Shown piece after piece: positions 1-9,391 of a stretch of 64,000 nt of DNA (within the stretch, counting starts at the first letter, position 1; each line of letters opens with the position of its first letter). Source of the stretch: Hanleya hanleyi (taxonomy: Eukaryota; Mollusca; Polyplacophora; Lepidopleurida; Hanleyidae); the NCBI GenBank assembly GCA_036873755.1, contig JAVTVY010016154.1:1-64000 (forward strand), given 5' to 3'. Under the pieces are notes generated by a model that did not search any database, was not told the DNA's origin, and saw only the letters and a list, made by a program, of their open reading frames with translations. The position numbers and the translations under genes were made by a program.

Positions 1-190
1 AGAGCAACAGTATGTCTAAATGATACGTATGGAACACCGACAATTGAATTGCAACAATAAGTCTATATCCTTGATAGGGTTTGTACTCCCAAGAAGGTCA
101 ACACTATGGCAACATAGTTGATTAGGATTGTACCCAAACAAGAGCAACAATAATTATACATGCTTGATATTGATTGTACTCCGACAGAAT
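1..190. repeat. Degenerate ~46-bp repeat, first copy
   Basis: Three or four diverged units share the words 'gattgtactccgacaag', 'aacaata' and 'acatagttgat'. The same family forms a clearer array at 6780-7165. It is non-coding and cut by the window edge, so its true extent is unknown. Confidence 0.55.
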
Positions 191-715
191 GAAACTTAAA
201 GATCGGTTTTCCTCTGTACGGCACAATGGACAATTATCTAATATCTTTCTCGATTTATTAAAAGATGAATGATGTCATTTCGAAAAGTATAGTGCTCAAA
301 ATCACGCGCTAGTAACTCTCTCTGTTTTCATCAAACAAACTTGTTGTTTTTTTAATAATGAACTTTACCATTTGAATAAAAATAGGTTGCCTCGGGTTTT
401 TTAATTAGGGCATAGAAGTTATTTTAACGTCGTGCAAAGTTGAAAGATTGAAATAATCTACAAAAATTCTCCACTAAATCATAAATAATTCATGAACAGG
501 GCCGAACTTACAAAATTTGAGGCAATCTTTTGAAGATCTACATGATTGGAATATTGTGTCCAAAGTTCATGTATGTACATCAAATAACAAGAGAGAAATT
601 AAAATAGGAAAAACCACTTTTTGGCGAAAAATTTAACGGAGAAAACGGCCAAAAACCAATCATAACCTACTGCACCACGAATGGCTTGAGTTTTAAAAGG
701 TCGTGTTTTTTACTA
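191..715. other. No feature recognised
   Basis: AT-rich unique sequence. I see no coding potential, RNA gene or clear repeat. It is the left flank of the LINE insertion that follows. Confidence 0.5.
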
Positions 716-726
716 CAATGCACTAA
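716..726. repeat. Target-site duplication (left) of LINE
   Basis: The 11 bases CAATGCACTAA lie directly before the poly-T tract and recur exactly at 3975-3985. This is the direct repeat expected from target-primed reverse transcription. Confidence 0.88.
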
Positions 727-727
727 A

Positions 728-767
728 TTTTTTTTTTTTTTTTTTTTTTTTTTCAAAATGTTTTATT
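728..767 (-). promoter_or_regulatory. Poly-A tail and AATAAA signal of the LINE
   Basis: The complement of 762-767 reads AATAAA and is followed after 8 bases by 26 uninterrupted A residues (728-753). This shows that the inserted copy came from a polyadenylated transcript. Confidence 0.85.
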
Positions 768-2030
768 GCCATTTTTGATATTTACATATATGACATCTTC
801 AGGATTAAGTTGGTTGCATTTTTTATATTATTGTCATCCTACAATCACTCCCACAAGCACACACTCTTACACACTGTATCCATTTGTGATTCCACAACAC
901 TCTGCATACATTTAGTCTGTACAAGGTTATAGACATACATATACATATATAACTATATCCATACGTATACAAATACCCATATGCACATACACACATATAC
1001 ACATGCAAAGTATACAATTTTAGCTCGTAGTCTGCATTATGTGTAGTGTTTTTCTTCACATATAGCACACATACATAAACATGTGTACACACACATATAC
1101 ATTCATATATTTATACATACACATATATATACATACACATATATATACATACACATACACATATATATACATACATAAACGATGTTTATAGAAAGGTATG
1201 GTTCCGAATTAAACGGATCACATAGACCTTGAATATATTTGTTATTTTGTTTGTTTAACAACTTTGTGAAATTAGATTTCATGCAATACATGTACGTATT
1301 TATCAAACTGTTGAAGCATGTCATATCCTGAAAATACCCACCTCTGTTTCGCAGACCAATTATGTTTGATTTTGATTATTGTTTACTGCATGTATTGTAC
1401 TCGTTTGAATTATCCCTTTTAATCTCTCTTTTCATGTTTATTGTGACCAACTGTTTCTATTAATGTCAGCATGTTATCAAGTCACTGCTTGCTTAAGCCA
1501 GGCACGTCGTCTAACGACCGTTGTGCCCTGTATTTGTATATATACCAGTCTGTCATTTGAAAACAGTATTCCTTGAAAAGAACATTACGTTCGAAACTGC
1601 AGTCGGAATATAATGATGTAGAAAGTTGAGAAGGTTTTTTCGTTATTTTTCTTATACATACATATATATCTATATATATACATCGAATAAAGCTTTGATA
1701 AACCGTCGAGACACGGTGAAACTAGTTAGCCAGAAATCAAACCAGTTGACTTCGTCATGATTTTTTAACAATATTATATTTGCCGCACACAAAGGCAGTT
1801 TCGCTGCATTTATTTACTGTATATATATACATATACACATACACATATATACATGCATATGTGCTGGCGGCACCCCCTCTCTCTCCCCTGCCGGTCACAG
1901 AGGTATATCGGAGTTTGTGAGACGTGTTCCTCTCCGCGAGAGTAAACTTCAACCAAATAGGCTATGAATACCCAAATACTTATAATAAAGTAAATAAGTG
2001 AAAATAGCTTGCACATGTGTGCGTATGTAT
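754..2030 (-). other. LINE 3' UTR with internal microsatellites
   Basis: It lies between the ORF stop and the poly-A signal. It holds (TACATA)n and (CACATA)n stretches at about 930-1180 and 1655-1685 and a short AT run near 1820-1855. Short ORFs here are by-products of the microsatellites. It is longer than most LINE 3' UTRs, so an older nested insertion inside it is possible, but I see no boundary. Confidence 0.6.
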
Positions 2031-3974
2031 TCAATCGCCGGAAATAGCATTGAGCCATGGTTCCCATGTTTTATTAAATTCGTCAAGACGTGACTTTTTT
2101 ATTGAGATATATTTCTCGATTTGGTATCTCTGTTTGATAATATTTTGAATAGCCAAGATTGAAACTGATCGATTTTTGAATTTTGATTTGTAAATGTATT
2201 GTTTCGTGACCAGAATTATAAGATTGAGTATTTTTGAGTAGCAAGATTTTGTTGTTTCGCCAAAGTAAACGTTTATTGCCGTGAAGGTAATTGGTAAGTG
2301 AGTTTTATTTCTCAACCATGTCTCGATGTTTCTCCAGAGAAAGCGCACTATATCACAGTTCCATAGTATATGTTCAATCGTTTCTGGTTCTTCATCACAA
2401 AATGAGCAAGAGTCATCGTCTCGAAGGTTAATTAATCTTAAGAAACTGTTTGTAACTAGAATTCTATTATTGATTTTGAATTGTAAGTATGACAGGGTTG
2501 AACAGCATGTAGTTTTAAAAGGGAGTATATATACCTCGTCCCATTTAATGTCTGTTAGTGTCAGGTTTTTCTCCCACTTATTTTGCGATTTTGATCGTAC
2601 AGGCTTTGCAATGAGCGCGTTGTACATATCTTTACTGCCTTTTTTAGATTTTGTGAGGATGCGTAGGTGGAACGGAATATCTGGTCGTATTATTGTTATA
2701 CTTTTGGTGTCCCCTTTCAGGTTTCGTTTCATAGATTCAGTTGCCGAAATAATGCTGATATATTCGAGGAAATTTGTTTTGATTCTGTAATTTTTGATGA
2801 AGTCTTCTATGGAGTAGTAAGACATATTCGAGTCATTTGGATTTATCAAATCTTTTACATATTTAACGCCAGCTTCATACCAGTGCCGAATGAAAACAGG
2901 TCTGTTGTTGACGGTGATATTGTCATTTCTCCAAATACTGACATTGATTAGTTCGTTGATATGTTTTGGCGTATTATGGCGTACAACCTTATTCCGTGCA
3001 CCCAACACATCAATCCAAAATGCATTTTTACATTCACTGATCAGGGTTTGCGTAAAGTAATTTCCAAAATCGCCAAGGCACAGAATTTCGCGAAGAGACA
3101 GGGTCAACAAAGATTTCCAACAGTACTGCCCATAATATAGTTTTCGAATCCATGTAGATTTCAGCGCATGCATGAAACTGTGAATGTCTATCATTTTTAG
3201 TCCACCATTCTCGTAGTTTTGTATCATTTGATCTCTTTTGATTTTGTCAACTGTGGATTGCCAAATAAATCGATAGAATAGTTTATTCAGTTCATCTAAC
3301 GTGGAGTTGGGAGGATTTGGAATAGCAAGGAATAGATAATTTAGCTTTGAGATAACCAAAGTTTTTAGAACTGCGACTCGTCCGAGTGGAGTTAATATTC
3401 TTTGGGACCATTGTTTTAAAGTATATCTTATTTCCTTCAATTTCGGTTCGTAGTTCAAAGGTATCATTTCATCCATGTTACTTGAGAAAATTATGCCAAG
3501 TAAAGTGAACCTTTCGGAACCCCAATCTAGTTTCCATCTATGGTGGAAACTTGCTTACTAAATTTTTTGCTACCAATCCACACAGCTTTTGTTTTGGTCG
3601 CGTTTATTTTTAGCTCAGAGAGTTTAGCAAATTTGTCGAGGAGACGTAGCGTGGCTTCTATGGACTTTGCAGATCCATCTAGCATGAACGTTGTATCATC
3701 AGCGTACTGGTTGATCTTGTATTCAGTCCCGCCTATTTTAATACCCTTTATGTCGGGAGCTTGACGGGCTAGTATGGAAAGGATTTCGGCGCATAAAATG
3801 AAAAGATAAGGAGACAGAGGATCCCCCTGCCTACACCCTCTCGAAACGTCAAAAAATTGAGAGAGGAATCCATTTTGTGTGACAGATGCAGATATATTTT
3901 TATAAAAGACTTTTATCCATTTTTTTATCGAGTCACCAAAGTTAAAATAACTTAGTACTTCTTTTATGAAAGAC
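2031..3974 (-). pseudogene. LINE ORF2-like reverse transcriptase, C-terminal part, frameshifted
   Basis: Two frames make one protein. The first (3974-3527) keeps RT motif B (RQGDPLSPYLF), the catalytic YADD box about 40 residues later, and the motif E region (LKINATKTK). The second (about 3525-2031) continues through a WGSERFTLLG segment, a thumb region with GGLKMIDIHSF, and a zinc finger of form C-x2-C-x8-H-x4-C (C357, C360, H369, C374 of the 481-residue ORF). The frames meet at about 3528-3540, where one base appears to be missing. The N-terminal endonuclease and RT motif A are absent through 5' truncation. The motifs fit the L1/Tx1 group. Apart from the single frameshift the reading frame is open, which suggests a fairly recent copy. 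It cannot act on its own. Confidence 0.85.
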
Positions 3975-3985
3975 CAATGCACTAA
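3975..3985. repeat. Target-site duplication (right) of LINE
   Basis: Exact 11-bp match to 716-726, touching the truncated 5' end of the LINE. Confidence 0.88.
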
Positions 3986-4089
3986 TTTTCATAATTTCTT
4001 ATTCCTCCAACTTGTAGGTTTGACTGTGTACTCTGGTATAAGACGAAAAAACAAAAATCGAGATTTTGAAGCTTCGACCCGATACGGTA

Positions 4090-4980
4090 AACTTAACACC
4101 GCTTTGACATGGACTACACATACATTCCTCTCTAGCCCCACTTTGACACTGGACTACAAAACATTCCTCCCTAAATCAGCTTTGACATTCGACTACACGA
4201 ACATCCCCCATAACCCGCTTTGAAATATCATTAGTATATAATTTTGATAGCTGAAATGTACTTTAACCCGATAGTAGATGAGTATACCTAACCCTAAGTC
4301 GTAACCCTAATCTGACAGTTGAATATACATCTTTGGTGTCCGGTTTGATGCCCAAGTATATGTACCTCACCCCCTTACCCCACTGTAACACCCCAACATG
4401 CGTTCCTCTCTTACCCCGCTTTGATACTGGACTACACATACATTCCTCCCTAATCTCGCTTTGACACTGAACTAGACGTGCATTCCTGCCTAACTCGCTT
4501 GGGCACTGGAATACACATGCGTTCCTCCCTAGCCCCGCTTTGAAACTGGACTACACCAACATGCGACACTGGACTACACGAACATTCCTCCCTAACCCAG
4601 CTCTGACACTCGACTGGACATACCGTCTTCCCTAACCCCACTTTGACACTGGACTACACATACGTTCCTCCCTAACTCCGTTTTTCTTCCTAACCCTGCT
4701 CTGATACTGGACTACACACACATTCCTTTCTAACCTCTCTTCGACACTGAACTACACAAACATTCCTCCCTAATCGTCTTTGAAACTTATCTACTTAACA
4801 TTCTGGAAAGAAAAATCTCATCAGTATAAAATTTTGATAGCTGAAATGTACTTTAACCTGATAGAAGAGGAGCAAACCTAACCCTGAACCGTAACCCCAG
4901 TTTGACAGTTGAATATACATCTTTGATGTCCACTTTGATGCTCAAGTACATGTACCTCACTCCCTAACCACACTTTAAAC
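4090..4980 (+). repeat. ~41-bp minisatellite with a 150-bp superunit
   Basis: The unit reads approximately 'ctttgacactggactac', 'acatacattcctccctaac', 'ccg'. A block of about 150 bp (4225-4380) containing 'ttttgatagctgaaatgtac' recurs at 4800-4960, so the array has a larger repeat period of about 590 bp. The same minisatellite occurs in the opposite direction at 18880-19995. No coding function is supported. Confidence 0.8.
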
Positions 4981-5039
4981 CATAAGATTTGAACTGTCAT
5001 GTTTAAAGTCTGCAGTATTCAGGACCAGTGTGTGTGAGG

Positions 5040-5630
5040 GGGGCATACACCCAAGCAACTGCGTTTCATCCTCATATCCTACCTTGCCTAGGGCAAAAGT
5101 TACCTGCATTATGCAGAATATACCATTGTGTTGTTTATAAAAGTGTATGCATATATTGCATCGTGCTGCTTCTGTACCTCACAGAAATCCTCCTCTTTGT
5201 ACAGCCATAATATATTGAGAAATGTTCATTCTGCTGCTATAAAACATTGTACCATCACCAAAGTGAAGTTTGAGAGAAGGTACGAGTTTGAGGAAATATT
5301 TTTTTATTTTTTAAATTGACATAACCAACACTTTGAAGATCCTAGGCCTATATTGCCATTGTGTCGGTTTCCCTTCTGCCAGTGACAGAAAACCTGCTCC
5401 TGCTTTTTTTGTCGTGAATGACCACTGTGACGTAGCCAAACTGAAGCTTCAAAACGGCATGTCTTTTTGCATTGTGCCCGTTCAATCTGCCGATGACAGA
5501 AATCCATCTGCTGTATGTACATGGCCATGTATGATCGTACTGCCGTCACCAAACTGAAGTTTCGGAGAAGATACGACTTAGATAAAATATTCTAATTTGT
5601 CCTAACCAACGCTTTGAAGACCCATGAAAC
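5040..5630 (+). repeat. Degenerate repeat with 'ccagtgacagaaatcc' and 'gccgtcaccaaactgaagttt' blocks
   Basis: Similar blocks recur at about 5170-5330, 5360-5460 and 5480-5620: a CTGCC-AGTGACAGAAA-CC box, a TCACCAAA-TGAAGTTT box and a CCTAACCAAC-CTTTGAAGA box. It looks like two to three diverged copies of a unit of roughly 150 bp. Overlapping short ORFs on both strands do not look like protein families. Confidence 0.55.
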
Positions 5631-5640
5631 CCTCCTATCA

Positions 5641-5989
5641 CCACCCACCCTCTCTCTCTTTTTATGTAAATTTTATTTTAATTTAAAAATGGCGTGAGCA
5701 CCAGTGAGGGAAGGATTTTCATCTCGTGCTTTCTTACATAAAGTATGGGCCGAGACGTGTAAAAGAGGGGAAAGACTTGATTTTATCGGAAAATCCCTTT
5801 TAAATCCCACATAGAAAAGATTATCTGCAAGTCCAAACAATTATTAGGTTTTATATGAAGAAACTGTCAATCTTTTTCTGGTCAATCTGGAAATAAATCA
5901 CTTGACATATATCTCTAATCAGAAGCAAGTGAAGACAACGCGTGCGAGGTTTGGTCCCCACTTCAATTTTTTTATGTAATCGCACTGAA
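5641..5989. other. No feature recognised
   Basis: Apart from a short CT-rich tract near 5640 I see no supported gene or repeat. Confidence 0.45.
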
Positions 5990-6268
5990 ACAGTATAGAG
6001 AATGTTTTTCAAGTTCTTCTGTTTTAAATACTGTATTCCAGATTCCAGGGACAACTATTTGTCTATATCTAAACGCTTTAACCTTCCAAAATTGGGGTAC
6101 TTTGATCTTATGTTTTTATATCGATGTGTCCACAGTTATTTTAACCCCAATTATCTTAAGAATCAAATATTTTACCATGTAGCTGCACGCACTTCAAGAC
6201 AGAAGAAGACGTTTTATCCCCCAGCATCTCGTATTTTAATTAGGAGCAATCACAATGCTCTTACAACT
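5990..6268 (+). pseudogene. Relic of a LINE reverse-transcriptase C-terminus (CR1/Jockey-like)
   Basis: A frame open from about 6002 encodes SISKRFNLPKLGYFDLMFLY, then NPNYL, an R-rich TSRQKK segment and FYPPASR. The order (R--LP-L---DL-FLYR, about 20 residues, then R----F--P--R) is typical of the C-terminal tail after the RT domain in CR1, L2 and Jockey LINEs. No RT catalytic motif is present, and upstream sequence in the same frame is not recognisable. A MITE starts directly at its 3' end (6269), so it may have been cut by that insertion. Similarity is by eye only. Confidence 0.45.
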
Positions 6269-6674
6269 CTTAAGGATGTCTGCTGGTGATTTTTGGGTTT
6301 GGCGGCCACTTTGTCTGTTTTTCCTATTGGGTCATCTCCCTTTTCCGGGTTAAAAGCTAGGGATTTCCTTTAAAAGCCATGTAGCCAAGAATTTTGCACA
6401 GCAACTTCCACCCAATTTGATAAATTTTAATAAACATTGTGATTATCTTCAAACAGTCAGAATATAAGAAAAAGTTAAATATTATTTAATGTGAGTTTTA
6501 CATGAATATGCTTCAAAACTAAAGCTATTCCCTATGCTTTCTGGGTTATCAAATGGAGCATGGGTTAGTCCACTTTTTTCTTTGTTTTTCATCATATTGC
6601 ACAATTATGAGTGAACAACACACATTATTCAAGAAGTTAATAATTTTGATTTACCAGCAGCGGACATCCTTAAG
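6269..6674. mobile_element. MITE A, 406 bp, TIR CTTAAGGATGTCYGCTG
   Basis: The left end CTTAAGGATGTCTGCTGGTG and the reverse complement of the right end (CTTAAGGATGTCCGCTGCTG) form a terminal inverted repeat of about 20 bp. No transposase is encoded. The ends include TTAA, so a TTAA target (piggyBac- or Kolobok-like) is possible. A second, 3'-incomplete copy lies at 13115-13345. Confidence 0.75.
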
Positions 6675-6779
6675 TGCTAAATATTGTGACATTCTTTCAT
6701 TCATTGTTATCTCTGCATACTATGTTATCGTCTCTGTAAATAGATCCCTTGGATCTGTAGAGATTGAAGTGAAATAACC

Positions 6780-7165
6780 AATAATCACCGACAAGTTCAA
6801 CAAATATGTCTACATAGTTGATATAGATCATACTCCGACAAGATCAACAATATGACTACATAGTTTATATGGATTGTACTCCGACAAGATCAACAATATA
6901 TCTACATAGTTAATAGATTATACTCCAAGATCAACAATAAGACTACACAGCTGATATAGATTGTATGTCAAGATCACCAATCTGTCTTCATACTCATAGT
7001 TGATATGGATTGTACTCCGACAGGATCAATAATAAGCCAACATAGTTGATATGGATTGTACTCCGACAGGATCAACAATAAGCCAACATAGTTGATATGG
7101 ATGGTAATAATTGATCGGCGTTATTAATATGGATTGTACTCGACAAGAACAACATTGAGTATATT
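6780..7165 (+). repeat. 46-bp tandem repeat, about 8 diverged copies
   Basis: The unit contains ACTCCGACAAGATCAACAAT, then 'atgactacatagtt' and 'gatatggattgt'. Related units occur at 1-190. It is non-coding. Confidence 0.75.
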
Positions 7166-7258
7166 ATTGAACGCCGTCAAGTGCAACAAGTATACGCTGA
7201 CACGGAATGTATTTCGGTAAAATAAGACGATGTGTCTACATACTTCATTGCAGTGATG

Positions 7259-7312
7259 AGGTCATTCACTGATAAATGAGGTCATTCACTGATAAATGAG
7301 GTAATTCACTGA
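7259..7312 (+). repeat. Short tandem repeat, about 19 bp x 3
   Basis: 'gaggtcattcactgataaat' is repeated nearly three times. This is a small local duplication. Confidence 0.6.
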
Positions 7313-7684
7313 TAGAAGTGTCAGATTCACAACCTTAACTTTCGAAGTTGCTGGAACAGACCGATAGATAGACGGACCGAATTATAACGCGTAGTTATCA
7401 GCACGGTCGATATGATAATCATCCAGCGTGCGAGACAATACAACGATACATCAGACTTCATTTCCCATGAAATTCCGTCTTTGCCCATATTTCACAGCCA
7501 GAAAAAACGGTGATGGCCCATCACCCTTTAAAGGTCATCCCAAACGCTCTGAGGTCAAAAATATAAAAAAAATAGTCCTTTCGATTCTGAAAATAATGAT
7601 ATTTTTTTCATAATTTTGTGCAGTCTGGTTGGCGAGATATTGCCGTTTGAAAGGTGAAAATCGCTCTCCTGTCAATTCCAGCTG

Positions 7685-7692
7685 TGACGTCA
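7685..7692. promoter_or_regulatory. CRE-like palindrome TGACGTCA, left
   Basis: A perfect ATF/CREB consensus about 110 bp upstream of the THAP start codon. It is mirrored by the site at 9099-9106, at the corresponding place in the other half of the element. Confidence 0.5.
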
Positions 7693-7799
7693 CGGAGGGA
7701 AGCCGTCTTGTATTCTCTATGTTAAAGCCGTATACCACAGTCGTAAGTAGCTGCTGATTTCTGGAGATTTTCGGAGTATCGGGGCATCATTTGTTAAAT

Positions 7800-8145
7800 A
7801 TGCCGCGACGTTGTGTAGTGGGAGGTTGCAGTTTTACTACAGATGACGGTGTTAGTATTCATTTGTGGCCTAAAGACGAGAAAATCGCTGCAAATTGGAC
7901 GAAATTTGTACGCAACACGAGAGTGTGGAAAGAGGGCCCGAGCCAGTACTCGTATAATTTGCTCGGCACATTTTGACAGAAAGACATCATTCGAGGACAT
8001 CTACAGCGTAGCAGTTGAATTCGGGTACAAACCAAAACTAAAGAGAACAGCTATTCCAACTATCAAACCTAAGACCAATCAGAATGTGACGGCAAAGAAA
8101 TCGGACAAGGAGAATCTATCACGGACATCGGCTGAACGCACCTAG
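7800..8145 (+). pseudogene. THAP-type zinc-finger domain protein, N-terminal, frameshifted
   Basis: The ORF starts at MPRRCVVGGC, the standard THAP opening, with zinc ligands C5 and C10. A W about 27 residues on and the NTRVWK segment follow. The second ligand pair is CSAH, followed by F and D, and an AIPTIKP stretch matches the AVPTIF box that closes the domain. The first half is in one frame; the CSAHF-AIPTIKP half is in the next. The shift at about 7949-7953 is equivalent to one inserted base or two lost. A lysine-rich tail ends at 8143-8145. THAP domains bind DNA, and in transposons they direct the transposase to the terminal repeats. No transposase catalytic domain follows. ATG 7800 is preferred because the domain begins there. 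Confidence 0.78.
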
Positions 8146-8780
8146 CCTGCAAGCGAGGCCTCGGGCAGGGAGACGGCTGTACATGCCCTGCTCGCTCTCG
8201 CGTGGCATTTGTTGCTTGAGCACTACAGGTTAGACTGGATGAGTCTCTATTTCATATATACTATTTAATAATAATAAAATGATCTTTCATAAATATATAT
8301 ATAAGTAAATAAATAAAAAACACCAATTGGAGTTAATGGCTGTAGATACAGAAGTGATAATAATTTCATAATCCCTTGACATTTGAGATTGTGGGAATAT
8401 CATTCGATTTCAATTTAATTGAGGTAATTTGTCGAAAATTGAGCAAATGTGAATGCCGATCCACTCATCACGGCTAACTTTTCGCCATGAATGTCCAAAG
8501 TTTTTTTATCAAACTATATAATTCTGAAATTGGTATTTCATGGGGATTATGGGAAAACAAACAAAATTCAAATCGGACGTATATCAGTAGAGTTATCAAC
8601 AGTTTACTGTCCATACTGCCGAATCCCGGAGTTTATCCCTTCGAAAAGGCTGCCTCGGTCAGTAACAACAATAACAACACAGATGTGCTCGTTGTTTACA
8701 TCACAGAATCGTTCTACATTCAATACAGTTTGAAATATATGGACAATTGGTCTTATAGATGACGATAATAAGGTTTCCAG
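8146..8780. other. Interior of the two-gene transposon
   Basis: AT-rich sequence between the two convergent ORFs. A 91-residue plus-strand ORF at 8487-8762 has no recognised motif and may be the remains of coding sequence read on the other strand. Nothing else is supported. Confidence 0.4.
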
Positions 8781-9062
8781 TCAAGTTGCATACCAATCTG
8801 TATTCAACAAACGACCTCTCCGAATCCTGTCGTCGTCGAGCTCCACGTTGTCAGAGTGGTTGTCACTGTCAGAATCGGAGCCGTACGGCTCAAATTGATT
8901 GGGCTGAATTCCGCCGTTGGTCTGCAGACAACTGTTAATTTGCCCGTCATCATCCTCCTCTATGTCTATTTCATCTTCTTGGCGAAAAATATTTCCATCT
9001 AAGCAGCTGATATCGCTCGAATCGACATCTGAACCGGAGCTCTGACTGCACTCGCTTTCCAT
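8781..9062 (-). pseudogene. Acidic ORF like the N-terminus of invertebrate P2X7-like proteins
   Basis: The 93-residue ORF begins MESECSQSSGSDVDSSD, runs through Ser/Asp/Glu-rich sequence, and contains IQPNQFEPYGSDSDSD and later LLNTDW just before the stop. From memory, the order acidic stretch, then Q/RP-x-FEP-x-SD, then a second acidic stretch, then NTDW occurs in the many invertebrate proteins annotated 'P2X purinoceptor 7-like'. In those, NTDW opens a Cys-rich zinc domain. Here the frame stops three codons after NTDW, so the Cys-rich part is lost or in another exon. Its promoter side faces the right end of the transposon, with a CRE palindrome about 37 bp upstream of the ATG. Membrane segments are absent, so it is not a channel. 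Confidence 0.5.
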
Positions 9063-9098
9063 GTTATCCGCTGTTTTTTCTCAGGCAACTTCCCTGCG

Positions 9099-9106
9099 TG
9101 ACGTCA
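9099..9106. promoter_or_regulatory. CRE-like palindrome TGACGTCA, right
   Basis: A perfect 8-bp CRE about 37 bp upstream of the minus-strand ATG (9062), beside a CAGCTG box. It is the mirror partner of 7685-7692. Confidence 0.5.
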
Positions 9107-9391
9107 TCAACCCAGCTGTGAAAGTGTGGAAAAGCCCACTTTGCTCCCATATTACGTGTGTTTCTGATCAGATTAGAATTTTTTCAATATTTTTTTCATA
9201 CAAACTGAAGTATGAACTATGATTTTTAAGGATTTTTAGACCAAAAAAAAATCCGTTTGGGTTGACCTTTAATGGTGATGAGGCTCTTCAGAGGTGAGGC
9301 CATCATTCATAAGAGTGATCATAAAGAAGGGTGATGGCTCTAACTCATCACCTTTTCCGGGTGATAGTTATCACCTTTTTTTCTGGCTGTG

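Larger units (their letters stand above)
727..3974 (-). mobile_element. 5'-truncated L1/Tx1-like LINE insertion with poly-A tail and TSD
   Basis: A single insertion of about 3.25 kb read on the minus strand. Its 3' end is a 26-base poly-A, seen as poly-T at 728-753, with an AATAAA signal a few bases upstream. A roughly 1.28-kb 3' UTR (754-2030) rich in TACATA and CACATA microsatellite comes next, then the C-terminal two-thirds of a reverse-transcriptase ORF. The 5' end is truncated inside the RT domain at about 3974. The element is bracketed by an 11-bp TSD, so tail, UTR and ORF belong to one event. The family call rests on the RT motifs and on a C-terminal CCHC finger (see the pseudogene entry). 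Confidence 0.88.
7493..9391. mobile_element. Decayed DNA transposon with two inward-facing genes (THAP and P2X7-like)
   Basis: The left end CACAGCCAGAAAAAACGGTG matches the reverse complement of the right end (CACAGCCAGAAAAAAAGGTG). Both ends then carry a small GGTGAT-ATCACC hairpin. Further inside, AAAGGTCATCCCAAACG (7531-7547) pairs with the inverted AAAGGTCAACCCAAACG (9253-9269). Deeper still, both ends hold a TGACGTCA palindrome beside CAGCTG (7685-7692 and 9099-9106), each just upstream of an inward ORF. No clear TSD is seen. At 1.9 kb, with a broken THAP ORF and a short second ORF, this is an internally deleted or rearranged copy of a larger element. THAP domains occur in P-element and Kolobok transposases, which is the basis for calling it a transposon gene. 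Confidence 0.7.

Noticed and set aside
2326..2951. Plus-strand ORFs of 154 and 94 residues
   Set aside because: Antisense shadows of the LINE reverse transcriptase, which has clear motifs on the minus strand.
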